From Myxococcus virescens (GTDB lineage: Bacteria; Myxococcota; Myxococcia; Myxococcales; Myxococcaceae): DNA of 64,000 nucleotides. This document shows, in pieces, positions 1 to 7,481 of the stretch. Positions within the stretch are counted from its first letter, which is position 1. The number at the start of each line of letters is the position of its first letter. A model generated the notes under the pieces. It ran no database searches, was not told where the DNA came from, and saw only the letters and a list, made by a program, of their open reading frames with translations. The position numbers were made by a program, and so were the translations under genes. The stretch lies in contig NZ_FNAJ01000008.1 of NCBI RefSeq assembly GCF_900101905.1, positions 1 to 64,000 on the forward strand, read 5' to 3'.

Positions 1-241
1 CCTCCCACACGCCCGCTCGCGTCCACTCCTCCAGCCGGCGCCAGGCAGTCATCCCGGAGAGGCCGAATTGCTTGCGAGGCAGCATCTCCCAAGGGATTCC
101 GCTGCGAAGCACGAAGACGATGGCCTCCAGGGCCGCGCGGTCATCTGCACGAGGACGTCCGGACTTCTTCTTTGGCTTCGGTGCTGGCAGCAGCGGGGCC
201 ACACGCTGCCAAAATGCGTCGGGGACGAGCTCTCGGACCAT
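1..241 (-). CDS. IS5-family transposase, N-terminal part (partial)
   Basis: The reading frame opens with ATG at 241 and stays open to the window edge (80 codons visible). The translation starts MVRELVPDAFWQRVAPLLP, continues with GRPRADDRAALEAIVFVLRSG and then IPWEMLP, and this is the classic N-terminal DUF4096-type region of IS5/IS427-group transposases, which precedes the DDE catalytic domain. The catalytic residues are not in the window, and these elements often need a frameshift to join two ORFs, so activity cannot be judged. The protein would catalyse cut-and-paste movement of the element. Confidence 0.85.
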   Translation of the reverse strand, partial: MVRELVPDAFWQRVAPLLPAPKPKKKSGRPRADDRAALEAIVFVLRSGIPWEMLPRKQFGLSGMTAWRRLEEWTRAGVWE

Positions 242-312
242 TTCCGAAAGGTGGGCATGCGCAGGACAGGCGACCACTCCAGGGCAAGCGACTACTCCAG
301 CCCTTACTTTCG
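1..312 (-). mobile_element. IS5-family insertion sequence, one end only
   Basis: This is the 5' (transposase-start) end of an insertion sequence that runs off the left edge of the window. It is recognised by the transposase N-terminus it encodes and by the sudden end of homology in the neighbouring TIGR02270 gene. About 70 noncoding bases separate the transposase start from the boundary. The boundary is placed at about 312/313, next to TTAG at 313-316, which fits the YTAR-type target preferred by IS5 relatives. The other end and the target duplication lie outside the window, so the exact terminus is inferred. Confidence 0.75.
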
Positions 313-316
313 TTAG

Positions 317-1205
317 GTGCTCTAAAGGCCTCGCCAGCCAGTCGTGCCACCGATGGCACATGCCCCATCAACTCCAGACAAGCCTCCACGGCGGCAACCC
401 GCCCTGTGAAGCCCAGTGCCCACACGATGTCCGCGCGGACGACGTCATTAACCATGAGCGCCACCAGGCGCTCGACGTCCTCGTCATCCCCGCATATCGC
501 CTGGAGCACTCGGGCCGGAGATGCGCCTTCGCCGCAGCCTTGCGCCTCCTGCCGGCATGCGTCCCATGCCGCGCGTATTCCAGACAGCAGGCCTGTCTCG
601 ATGGCCGCCAGTCGCACCTGCGGTCGATTGTCGTCCAACAATCGCCGCAACTCCCGGTGCCCGATATCTCTTTCCAGCGTGCCAAGGCCTCGCATTGCCG
701 CCGCCACCACCCGGCCATCCGCCTGGTCGAGCAGTTCCAGAGCAACTCCGCGTGGTACGGCTCCGCGGAACGAAAGCACCTCCAATGCCAGTGCCTGGAC
801 GGATGCCTCGGGTGCCTTCAGCAACGGAACCAGCGACGCATCCAACCCGGTGCGCCCGCTGAGTTCCAGCGCGCGCCGCAGCGAAGCCAGTACCTCTGGA
901 GGCGCGACCGGCGCCAGCGCGAGTGCCACTTCCAGCGCAGCTGGTGGGGATTCGGCGATGGAGGCGAACACTGAGCAAAACACCTCCCCAGGTTCCCCAC
1001 CGTCCAGGGCAGGACTGAGCAGAGCCTCGGCTACGGGCTCCCCCCCGAGCACCAGTCCGTCCAGATGTGCAAGCAGCCGCTCCTCCAACTGCGCTGTCTC
1101 TTCCAGATTGTAGTTCGTTCCCCGCAGTGCTCGCTCCCATTGCGAGTACAGGAAAGCCGCCTCGGAAAAGTGCTCCTCGATGACGTCTATCCTCAGCGTG
1201 GGCAT
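317..1205 (-). pseudogene. TIGR02270 family protein, interrupted by the IS
   Basis: The frame starts at ATG 1205 (or GTG 1208), overlapping the upstream stop as TGATG. About 295 codons are preserved: a conserved N-terminus (DVIEEHFSEAAFLYSQWERA), then HEAT-like alpha repeats such as LVPLLKAPEASVQALALEVL and ELRRLLDDNRPQVRLAAIE. Homology stops after GEAFRA, where the IS5-family element begins; the frame then reads into the element. TIGR02270 proteins are multicopy in myxobacteria, average roughly 400 residues and are often found with PAAR/DUF2169 genes of type VI secretion cassettes, but their function is unknown. The rest of the gene should lie beyond the IS outside the window. The product is probably inactive. 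Confidence 0.8.
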
Positions 1206-1585
1206 CACGTCAGTTGACCTGCCCCGAACTGTCCTTGCACCGGGTGGCGAATGAGGAGAGGACCTTCACATCGATACCGCTCAGCACCGTCCGCCCGCTG
1301 CGCTACAGGCTGCTGAGGGCCATCCGCCTGGAACTCCACGGGTCCGACAGGCGAATCAGCCGCAGTCGCATCCAACAATGCATCACGCATGGACGTGGGA
1401 CCACGTGCGTGCTTCAGATTGAGCAGGACAGGCAGCCGCAGGCCGCCCTTGTCGATAAGCACATCTACCCCAAAGTGCCTTCCCGCCTCCGTGTCGAGAA
1501 GCCAACCCAAGTCCGTTCGCCCAATGGGCCTGAGCAATGTCTGCCCCACCGGCTGCCCATCCGCTTTGGTTGCCGAAACGTCCAT
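1205..1585 (-). CDS. hypothetical protein, 126 aa, coupled to TIGR02270 gene
   Basis: I do not recognise this gene. An ATG at 1585 is preceded by a run of Gs (ctggggggaatc) that can serve as a ribosome-binding site. The frame ends in a TGA that shares a base with the start of the TIGR02270 gene, so the two may be translationally coupled. The product is soluble-looking, without signal peptide or membrane segment. The first half (MDVSATKADGQPVGQTLLRP, then a stretch rich in L, G and D) looks protein-like, while the last 40 residues are of low quality (RADGAERYRCEGPLLIRHPV). It may be a small accessory protein of the TIGR02270 cassette, or decayed. Confidence 0.4.
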   Translation of the reverse strand: MDVSATKADGQPVGQTLLRPIGRTDLGWLLDTEAGRHFGVDVLIDKGGLRLPVLLNLKHARGPTSMRDALLDATAADSPVGPVEFQADGPQQPVAQRADGAERYRCEGPLLIRHPVQGQFGAGQLT

Positions 1586-1788
1586 GATTCCCCCCAGCTG
1601 GCTACGATGATGCCGCAAGTACACCTGCGGCACACAACGGCGGCCTACTGTTGCAGCCCAGCAGTTCCCTCAACAGCAATCAAGTACCTCCGGCGTTGGA
1701 GGCATCGCTTCAAGGCATGGAGCGAGTATGTGCAATCAATGCATCCCTTCACCTGGATGCAGAGTCCGACAGCTGTACCTTGCCACCA

Positions 1789-2037
1789 TCACCCGCTGGT
1801 GTTGATGAGCGTCAGCGACGGCCCGAACTGGAAGACGTCCGCGACGACGATGTCGCTCTGGGGCTGCTCCCCGAACGACGTCCCCAGTGCGGCGTCCATC
1901 CACTGACGGACCCTGGACCGGTCCGGGCTCCCATGAATCCAGAGGTGATTCGCGATGCCGTAAGCCATGAGCTCCTCAACCCGGATGCCTACCAGAGACG
2001 CGGCGCCACGCTCCAGGATGATTGGCGCCCCGCCCCT
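1789..2037 (-). pseudogene. C-terminal gene remnant or small hypothetical gene
   Basis: A minus-strand frame is open from 2037 to a TGA at 1791-1789. Its translation looks like genuine protein (GAPIILERGAASLVGIRVEE, then YGIANHLWIHGSPDRSRVRQ and SDIVVADVFQFGPSLTLINT). It is closed upstream by a TGA at 2040-2038 and has no good start; the first ATG, at 1968, would give only 59 residues and leave coding-like sequence upstream of it. I read it as the tail of a gene whose front has been lost. The bases from 1586 to 1788 and from 2038 to 2080 hold nothing else I can identify. Confidence 0.45.
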
Positions 2038-2080
2038 TCACGGATACCACCCCGGGTCATGGTAGACAGGGACGCACCGC

Positions 2081-2728
2081 ATGGACCGCCTGTCCCAACT
2101 CCTCTGGCTCTGGATGCTCTTCTTCGCCGTCAACGCCCTCTGGGCGCTGGCGCAGACCGCCGTGGCCAGCACCCTGGGGGCACGGCCCGTGTCCGTCGTC
2201 CTCGGCTACGGCCCCACCCTGCTCTCCGCCCGCCTGGGGAGCATCCTGTGGGCCTTCCGCCCCCTGGCGCTCGGCAGCGCGGTGAGCTTCGACGAGCCCG
2301 TCGAGGGCGCCCCCGCCAAGAGCCGCCTCCTCCAGCTCTCCCCGCCCCTCCACGCCGCCGTCATCCTCCTGCCCTGGGCCGTGCAGGTCGCCATCGCCAT
2401 GGCCTGCCTGGGGCCCACGGAGGCCCTGCGCCAGTTCGCGAGCGGCTTCGCCGTTCCATTCGAGCCCTCCCTGCTCCCCGGCCGCGTGGAGCGCTTCCTC
2501 GCGCTCCTCCGGGACGGCGACCTGCTGCGCGCCTGGGGCCTGATGAGCGCGAAGCTGGCCGCCCTCAACCTGCTGCCCCTGCCCGCGCTCGCCGGAGGCA
2601 CCTTCCTGCTCCTGCCGTGGCGAAAGGGCTACCCCGTCTGGGCCGGCCTGCTCGGAATCCTCGGACTCCTGGCCGCCGTGCCGTGGGTCCTCTACGTGCT
2701 CTACGTGGTCATCAAGGCGCTCGTCTGA
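2081..2728 (+). CDS. M50/site-2-protease-like membrane protein lacking catalytic residues
   Basis: This 215-residue protein has about five hydrophobic segments. It keeps two landmarks of the M50 (RseP/SpoIVFB) fold: a G-Y-G-P element near residue 42, where S2Ps have GFGP after the first helix, followed by a P-L-A-L-G-S-A-V segment resembling the PxGG loop; and NLLPLPALAGG at 163-173, matching the NxxPxxxLDG motif. However, the HExxH zinc motif expected near residues 22-26 is replaced by ALAQT, the protein contains only one histidine (H91), and the motif Asp is A171. It is therefore probably a non-proteolytic S2P relative. It is convergent with the LysE gene, separated by three bases. ATG start chosen because homology begins at once. 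Confidence 0.6.
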   Translation: MDRLSQLLWLWMLFFAVNALWALAQTAVASTLGARPVSVVLGYGPTLLSARLGSILWAFRPLALGSAVSFDEPVEGAPAKSRLLQLSPPLHAAVILLPWAVQVAIAMACLGPTEALRQFASGFAVPFEPSLLPGRVERFLALLRDGDLLRAWGLMSAKLAALNLLPLPALAGGTFLLLPWRKGYPVWAGLLGILGLLAAVPWVLYVLYVVIKALV

Positions 2729-2731
2729 GGC

Positions 2732-3367
2732 CTACTCCTGGCGCTGCAACGCCAGCCGGGCGCCCAGTGCGACGAACACGCCACCGGTGACGCGCTTCTG
2801 CCACGCGGCCACGCGCGGATTGCGCCGCATCCAGCCCCCAAAGGCACCCGCGAACGCAGCCAGCAGCACCAGCCACGACGTGCCCGTGACGGAGAACATC
2901 AACCCGAGCCCCAGGAACTGGAGCCCCGTCGAGCCCGCGGACGCGTCCACGAACTGCGGCAGGAAGGCCAGGAAGAACACGGCCACCTTCGGGTTCAGCA
3001 CGTTGGTGACGACGCCGTCGCGGAAGATGCGCCACAGGCCAGCGGGTGGCAGCGCCTGAACCGCCTCGGCCGCGGTGTCCTTGCTGCGCAGCATCTGCAC
3101 GCCCATCCACACGAGGTAGGCCGCCCCACCCCACTTCACCACGGAGAAGGCCAGCGCCGACGTCGCCAGCAACGTCGACAGCCCGAACGCCGCCGCGGCG
3201 ATGTGGAACAGGCACCCAACGAAGATGCCCAGCGCGGAGACGATGCCCGCCTTGCGCCCCTGCCCCATGCTCCGGGCCAGCACGAACATCGTGTCCGGCC
3301 CGGGCGTCAGGATGAGCGCGAGCACCGCCAGGAAGTAGGCCGTGAGGCGCGTCGGGTCGAAGAACAT
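2732..3367 (-). CDS. LysE/RhtB family translocator
   Basis: An integral membrane exporter of the LysE/RhtB superfamily, which pumps amino acids or related small molecules out of the cell using the proton gradient. The 211-residue length is typical. The N-terminal signature is clear: LALILTPGPDTMFVLARSMG (residues 16-35) is the conserved TPGPD element after the first helix, and NPKVAVFFLAFLPQF is the second family landmark in the middle of the protein. Six hydrophobic segments are visible. The substrate cannot be told from sequence. It is followed on the same strand by nothing related; aqpZ upstream is 83 bases away and could be co-transcribed. Confidence 0.88.
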   Translation of the reverse strand: MFFDPTRLTAYFLAVLALILTPGPDTMFVLARSMGQGRKAGIVSALGIFVGCLFHIAAAAFGLSTLLATSALAFSVVKWGGAAYLVWMGVQMLRSKDTAAEAVQALPPAGLWRIFRDGVVTNVLNPKVAVFFLAFLPQFVDASAGSTGLQFLGLGLMFSVTGTSWLVLLAAFAGAFGGWMRRNPRVAAWQKRVTGGVFVALGARLALQRQE

Positions 3368-3450
3368 GGCGGCTCCAGTGGGGGCACGACTGGCCCCAAT
3401 TGCCAGTCACCGTACCCGCCGGAGCCCGCCGAGCAAAGCGACCCGCAGCA

Positions 3451-4287
3451 TCAGACAGGCGCGCGCGTGCCGGCCCGCTCGTCCGCGATTCGCGCCTCAC
3501 GCTCGCGCCGCAGGGCCCGCTCGGCCTCCTCCGCGCTGATGGGCACGGCAGGACGGAACACCGTGCGATACACCGCCGCCGCGGTGGCGCCTCCCAGGAG
3601 CGGCGCCACGATGAACAGCCACAGTTGCCCCATGGGCACGCTCCCCGCGAACACCGCCGGCCCCAGGCTGCGCGCCGGATTCACCGACGTGTTCGTCACC
3701 GGAATCCCCACCAGGTGGATGAGCGCCAGCACCAGGCCAATGGCCAGCCCCGCGAAGCCCACCGGGGCGCGCGCATCCGTCGCGCCCAGCACCGTGAGCA
3801 CGAGCAGGAAGGTGAGCGCCACCTCCGTGAGGAAGGCCGCTCCCATGTTGAAGCCGTCAGGTGAAGCGGCGCCGTACCCATTGGTCGCGAGTCCCTCGGT
3901 CACCGCCGAGTACCCTCCGGGCATGCCCTTGGCAATCAGCAGCACCACGCCCGCGCCGAGGATGGCCCCCACGCACTGCGCCACCACGTAGCCGACCGCG
4001 TCCTTGCCCTCCATCTTCCCCGTCAGCAGGAGGCCCAGCGTCACCGCTGGATTCACATGGCAGCCGGAGATGGGGCCAATCACGTACACCATGGCCAGCA
4101 ACGACAGGCCAAAGGCGAGCGCGACACCTTGGAAGCCGATGTGGTCGCCCGCCAGCACGGCCGCCCCGACGCCTCCCAACACCAGGACGAACGTCCCGAT
4201 GAACTCCGCAACGTACTTCCGGACGGCGTCGTTGTTGCGGGGGTTGCCCGCCCGAGCCAGCGCGGCCCTGTCCCTGGATGCATCCAT
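3451..4287 (-). CDS. aqpZ: aquaporin Z family water channel
   Basis: A six-helix MIP family channel for water in the cytoplasmic membrane. Both half-helix signatures are present: HVNPAVTLG in the first half and NTSVNPARSLGPAVF in the second; the Arg after the second NPA is the selectivity-filter Arg. The SVNPARSLGPA form is that of AqpZ rather than of glycerol facilitators, whose second box is NPARD. The protein is 278 residues, longer than E. coli AqpZ (231), because of an N-terminal extension of about 22 residues and a charged C-terminal tail rich in E, R and A (EEAERALRREREARIADE). The ATG at 4287 is the only plausible start. Confidence 0.9.
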   Translation of the reverse strand: MDASRDRAALARAGNPRNNDAVRKYVAEFIGTFVLVLGGVGAAVLAGDHIGFQGVALAFGLSLLAMVYVIGPISGCHVNPAVTLGLLLTGKMEGKDAVGYVVAQCVGAILGAGVVLLIAKGMPGGYSAVTEGLATNGYGAASPDGFNMGAAFLTEVALTFLLVLTVLGATDARAPVGFAGLAIGLVLALIHLVGIPVTNTSVNPARSLGPAVFAGSVPMGQLWLFIVAPLLGGATAAAVYRTVFRPAVPISAEEAERALRREREARIADERAGTRAPV

Positions 4288-4518
4288 GGTCAGCCTCGAT
4301 TCGCGCGGCCAGACGCCGCGCTTCAGCGAATTCTTCCAGGCACGCTGTGCATGGACCGGGAGACGACAACGCGAAGCACCGCGTCATGCCCGCTGAGCGG
4401 CCCCTGTGCGCGGCCCAAGGCCCTCCGCCTCCCTTGATGCGCAAAGCCAGACCCTCTTTGACTTTCAGGTTTAGGGCAGACAGCCTGGATAGGCCGTCCC
4501 CACCTGAAAGGACTTGTC

Positions 4519-4788
4519 ATGAAGGCTGCAACGCTGCTGTTCGCGGTGTCGACGCTGCTGTCCGCGGTTGGCTGTGGACCGGTAGATGCGCCGGAAACCG
4601 AAGTGGACCTGGGCCAGGACGAGGCCGCGCTGAACAACTGCGGCACGCTCAAGTACATGTGCCCCAACGGAACCTTCATCCGGTGCCCCTCGGGCACGCA
4701 GACGTGCGGGATGTACACGACGTGCTCGCTCGAATGTGACGGCCTCGAGGTGCGCTGCGACTTCGCCGACCTCTGCCCGCTCATGTGA
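4519..4788 (+). CDS. small Cys-rich lipoprotein, first of a tandem pair
   Basis: An 89-residue secreted protein. The N-terminus is a lipoprotein signal peptide (MKAATLLFAVSTLLSAVGC, lipobox SAVGC with Cys19), so the product should be lipid-anchored. The mature part is short and has seven further cysteines in a pattern C-x7-C-x7-C-x6-C-x6-C..., including the blocks MCPNGTFIRCPSGTQTCG and TCSLECDGLEVRC, which suggests disulfide-stabilised folding in the periplasm or on the surface. A good AAGG-type ribosome site precedes the ATG. The next gene is a diverged copy. The function is unknown; I know of no characterised homolog. Confidence 0.75.
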   Translation: MKAATLLFAVSTLLSAVGCGPVDAPETEVDLGQDEAALNNCGTLKYMCPNGTFIRCPSGTQTCGMYTTCSLECDGLEVRCDFADLCPLM

Positions 4789-4832
4789 CGTCGCTGTCCC
4801 CCCGCAATCGACACCACGAAGAGGACCCCACC

Positions 4833-5249
4833 ATGAAGACTGGAAGCCTGCTGCTCGCCGTGACGACGATGCTGCTGATGGCCGCATGCGGCCCCGTGGA
4901 CGCGCCGGCGCCCGGCGTGGCCGCCGAGGAGCTGGGCCAGAGCACCGCGGAGCTCCACACCTGCACCAACAGCTGTTCAGCCACGGGAGGCCCGTCCATC
5001 AGCTGTACGGGCAACTCCTGCTCGTCCGCGAGCAACTACGTCGTCTGTGATGGCCAGTACACCTACTGCCAGCAGCCTCCGCCGCCCGGTCCGTGCGCCG
5101 ACTTCACGCTCCACTGCCCGGGAAGCAGCACCATCCTCCGGTGCCCGACGCAGACGCAGGTCTGCATGGAGTGGACGAGCTGCTCCATCCAGTGCGACGG
5201 CGTGGAGCGCCGCTGCCCGACGCCCAGCGGAACGGTCTGCCCGCTCTAG
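4833..5249 (+). CDS. Cys-rich lipoprotein, second of a tandem pair
   Basis: A 138-residue paralog of the preceding gene, 44 bases downstream. It has the same layout: lipobox LLMAAC, the same GPVDAP stretch after the lipidated Cys, an EELGQSTAELHTC segment matching DLGQDEAALNNC of the first copy, then a final block (LHCPGSS-ILRCPTQTQVC followed by TSCSIQCDGVERRC) that aligns with the whole mature part of the shorter protein. Between them lies an extra Cys/Ser-rich insert of about 40 residues and a proline hinge (QQPPPPGP). The start at 4833 is chosen because it begins the signal peptide; the frame is open further upstream. Function unknown. Confidence 0.75.
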   Translation: MKTGSLLLAVTTMLLMAACGPVDAPAPGVAAEELGQSTAELHTCTNSCSATGGPSISCTGNSCSSASNYVVCDGQYTYCQQPPPPGPCADFTLHCPGSSTILRCPTQTQVCMEWTSCSIQCDGVERRCPTPSGTVCPL

Positions 5250-5267
5250 CCAGACGTCGTGACCTGG

Positions 5268-5301
5268 GTGCGGCGCCGCGCGCAGTGGGCGGCGCCCGCA
5301 C
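5268..5301. terminator. hairpin between convergent genes
   Basis: An inverted repeat gtgcggcgcc ... ggcgcccgcac (one bulged C) lies between the stop of the second lipoprotein gene and the stop of hpt. It has no clear T-run, but its position between convergent genes suggests a bidirectional terminator. Confidence 0.5.
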
Positions 5302-5311
5302 CAGCAAGGCA

Positions 5312-5845
5312 CTACTTGTTCTTCATCACCCCGATGAAGGGGATGTTCCGGTACACCTCGCCGAAGTCGAGCCCGTAGCCCACGACGAAGAGGTCATCGA
5401 TGACGAAGCCCTTGTAGTCGATGTCCACCTTCGTCCGGGCGCGCGAGGGCTTCTCCAGCAGCGTGCACACCTTCAGCGACGCGGGGTGCCGAGCGCGCAG
5501 GTTCTCCAGCAGGAACTGCATGGTGAGCCCGGTGTCGATGATGTCCTCGATGATGAGCAGGTGCTTGCCAGCCATCGGCTTGCTGACGTCGGTGGTGATG
5601 CGCACCTCGCCCGTGGACTCCGTGCCGCCCTGGTAGCTGGAGACGCCCAGGAACTCCAACTTCACCGGCAGGTCGATGTACTTCGCCAGGTCGATGGCGA
5701 AGAACGCCGAGCCCTTCAACACGCAGATGAGCGTCAGGTCCTTGCCCGCGTAGTCGCGCGTAATCTCCGCCGCGAGCTCGCGCACGCGCGCCTGCAACTT
5801 GTCCTCGGAAATCAGGACACCGACTTCCTGCTCGTAGAACGCCAA
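5312..5845 (-). CDS. hpt: hypoxanthine phosphoribosyltransferase
   Basis: This cytosolic enzyme converts hypoxanthine (and usually guanine) plus PRPP to IMP/GMP in purine salvage. The 177-residue length is normal for bacterial Hpt. The PRPP-binding signature LLIIEDIIDTGLTM is at about residues 95-108, preceded by the typical CVLKGSAFFAIDLAKYI loop near residue 41 and followed by K-G-F-V-I-D-D and V-G-Y-G-L-D near the C-terminus, the base-recognition region. The gene is the last of tdk-upp-hpt; only 11 bases separate it from upp, so they should form one transcript. Confidence 0.95.
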   Translation of the reverse strand: MAFYEQEVGVLISEDKLQARVRELAAEITRDYAGKDLTLICVLKGSAFFAIDLAKYIDLPVKLEFLGVSSYQGGTESTGEVRITTDVSKPMAGKHLLIIEDIIDTGLTMQFLLENLRARHPASLKVCTLLEKPSRARTKVDIDYKGFVIDDLFVVGYGLDFGEVYRNIPFIGVMKNK

Positions 5846-5856
5846 GGATTCCTCCG

Positions 5857-6672
5857 CTACACGTACGCGTTGTTCATGATCTCCCCGAAGCCGCCGCCTC
5901 CGGGGACGATGTACTGCCGGTCATCCAGGCCCCGCTCCTTCTCCCAGAGCGCGCCCGGCTCGGTGCCGAACACCTCCGGCGGGGACAGGCCCCGGTCCAA
6001 CCGGAGCGCGTAGATGATGACGTCCGGATGGTCCGTGGTCATCTTCCGCAGGTACTCCGGCGTGACGATGAGGTTCAGGGTGATGATGCGCCGGGGCGTC
6101 CCGGGCACCTTGTTTTTGTAGAGCGAAATCGCCGTGGACAGGCTGCCGCCCGTGGCCCCCATGGGGTCTGGGAAGAGGACGAAGGCGTCGTCCACGTCGC
6201 CGCCAATCTTCGCGCCGCCAATCTCCGAGCCCACCACCGCCTCCGCGGCGTCAATCATGCGGCTCATGATGATGTGGTCCTGGCGCACCACCGTCGGGTC
6301 CAGCGTGGCGTTCATCAGGTCGTACGTCACCTGCGACGGCAGCGTGCCCGCCCGGGCGATGTTCACCGTCACCACCCGCACCTGCGGATCGATGACCTCG
6401 CCCTGGTAGAGGCCCTGCGGGGTGGAGTCGATCATCCGCGTGGGCAGGCTGACGTTCTTCCGCGGGAACTCCGCGTTGAGCACCGTCTTCACCAGGTCGA
6501 CGTACAGCGTCTCCACCAGGCGGTTGATCTGCGGCTGGATGACGCCCTTCGAACACAGCGTGGCCAGCTGGGTCAGGAGAAAGGGATTTCCCACCAGGTG
6601 GACGTGAGGCCCATAGTGGTGGGGCATCTCGTTCAGCTTGAAGGGAACGTTGGAGTACAGGGTGTCGCGCAT
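5857..6672 (-). CDS. upp: uracil phosphoribosyltransferase (long form)
   Basis: This enzyme makes UMP from uracil and PRPP. The PRPP loop DPMGATGGS is present (usual form DPMLATGGS), and the C-terminal uracil-recognition region is YIVPGGGGFGEIMNNAYV, where typical Upp has YIVPGLGDFGDR. At 271 residues it is clearly longer than the usual 208, with an N-terminal extension (NVPFKLNEMPHHYGPHVHLV) and internal additions, resembling the longer eukaryotic/bacteroidete-type UPRTs. It sits 15 bases after tdk and 11 before hpt in a salvage operon. The activity is very likely, but the altered uracil loop means specificity is less certain than for a classical Upp. Confidence 0.85.
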   Translation of the reverse strand: MRDTLYSNVPFKLNEMPHHYGPHVHLVGNPFLLTQLATLCSKGVIQPQINRLVETLYVDLVKTVLNAEFPRKNVSLPTRMIDSTPQGLYQGEVIDPQVRVVTVNIARAGTLPSQVTYDLMNATLDPTVVRQDHIIMSRMIDAAEAVVGSEIGGAKIGGDVDDAFVLFPDPMGATGGSLSTAISLYKNKVPGTPRRIITLNLIVTPEYLRKMTTDHPDVIIYALRLDRGLSPPEVFGTEPGALWEKERGLDDRQYIVPGGGGFGEIMNNAYV

Positions 6673-6687
6673 CCGTTCAGCTCCCGC

Positions 6688-7287
6688 TCAGTCGAACAGT
6701 TCCAACGTCTGCGGCGGCGTGCCCTCCGCCGGTTCCGCCACGTGACACTTGCGGCAGCGCGGCTCGTACGCGCCCGCCGCGCCCACCACCACCCGCTCAC
6801 CACTGGACACGATGCGCTGGGAGCGGTTGGCCGGATTCCCACACACCACGCAGATGGCCAGCTCCTTCGTCACGTACTCCGACACCGCCATCAACTGGGG
6901 CATCGGTTCGAAGGGGCGCCCCTGGTAGTCCTGGTCCAGGCCCGCGCAGATGACGCGCAGGCCCTTGTTGGCCAGCGCCTCCACCACGGCGACCACTTCT
7001 GAACCGAAGAACTGCACCTCGTCGATGCCCACCACCTGGGTGTCGGGCGCGAGCCTGTAAAAAATCTCTTCAGCCCGCTCGATGGCGGTGGACAGCACCT
7101 TGTGCTGCGAGTGGCTCACCACCGCGGATTCGTCGTAGCGGTTGTCGATGCGCGGCTTGAAGACCTGCACCTTCTGCTTGCCGTAGACGGCGCGTTGGAC
7201 GCGGCGGATCAGCTCCTCCGTCTTGCCGGAGAACATCGAACCGCAGATGACCTCTATCCACCCGATATCTTTGGGGAATTGGTGCAA
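6688..7287 (-). CDS. tdk: thymidine kinase (type II)
   Basis: This enzyme phosphorylates thymidine to dTMP with ATP. The Walker A loop GSMFSGKT is at residues 16-23, followed by the DEVQF motif in the middle and a C-terminal zinc ribbon made of CVVCG and CRKC, all typical of type II thymidine kinases; 199 residues is the usual length. The frame begins with TTG at 7287, the only start that leaves a full N-terminal strand before the Walker loop, and its ribosome site is poor. It is the first gene of the salvage operon tdk-upp-hpt, with a plausible promoter 36 bases upstream. Confidence 0.93.
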   Translation of the reverse strand: MHQFPKDIGWIEVICGSMFSGKTEELIRRVQRAVYGKQKVQVFKPRIDNRYDESAVVSHSQHKVLSTAIERAEEIFYRLAPDTQVVGIDEVQFFGSEVVAVVEALANKGLRVICAGLDQDYQGRPFEPMPQLMAVSEYVTKELAICVVCGNPANRSQRIVSSGERVVVGAAGAYEPRCRKCHVAEPAEGTPPQTLELFD

Positions 7288-7322
7288 GGAACGCTCACGG
7301 GCCGGGGGCGGAAAGGGCGCGG

Positions 7323-7351
7323 ATAGTCTGCCACGACCCCAGGGGAGTCAA
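7323..7351 (-). promoter_or_regulatory. sigma-A-type promoter candidate for tdk-upp-hpt
   Basis: On the minus strand, TTGACT (7351-7346) is followed after 17 bases by GACTAT (7328-7323), 36 bases before the tdk start. The -35 is close to consensus; the -10 is weaker. The location at the head of the operon supports it. Confidence 0.45.
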
Positions 7352-7481
7352 CTTCCCGCCACGCCCGTCCCATAGCCGAATCGTCCCCGGATGTCGCCCG
7401 CTTCCTCGCCTGCCCGTCACCGGGCCCCGTGGGCGTTGGCAAGGCTCTTGAAGAGCATTGGCTACGGACTGGCGAAGGGGG

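Noticed and set aside
72-974. Long plus-strand frame (300 residues) opposite the TIGR02270 gene
   Set aside because: Its composition is Arg/Cys-rich and non-protein-like; the minus frame has recognisable HEAT-like sequence.
1651-2790. Plus-strand 379-residue frame over the M50-like gene
   Set aside because: It overlaps the 2081-2728 gene in another frame and has Pro/Arg-rich shadow composition.
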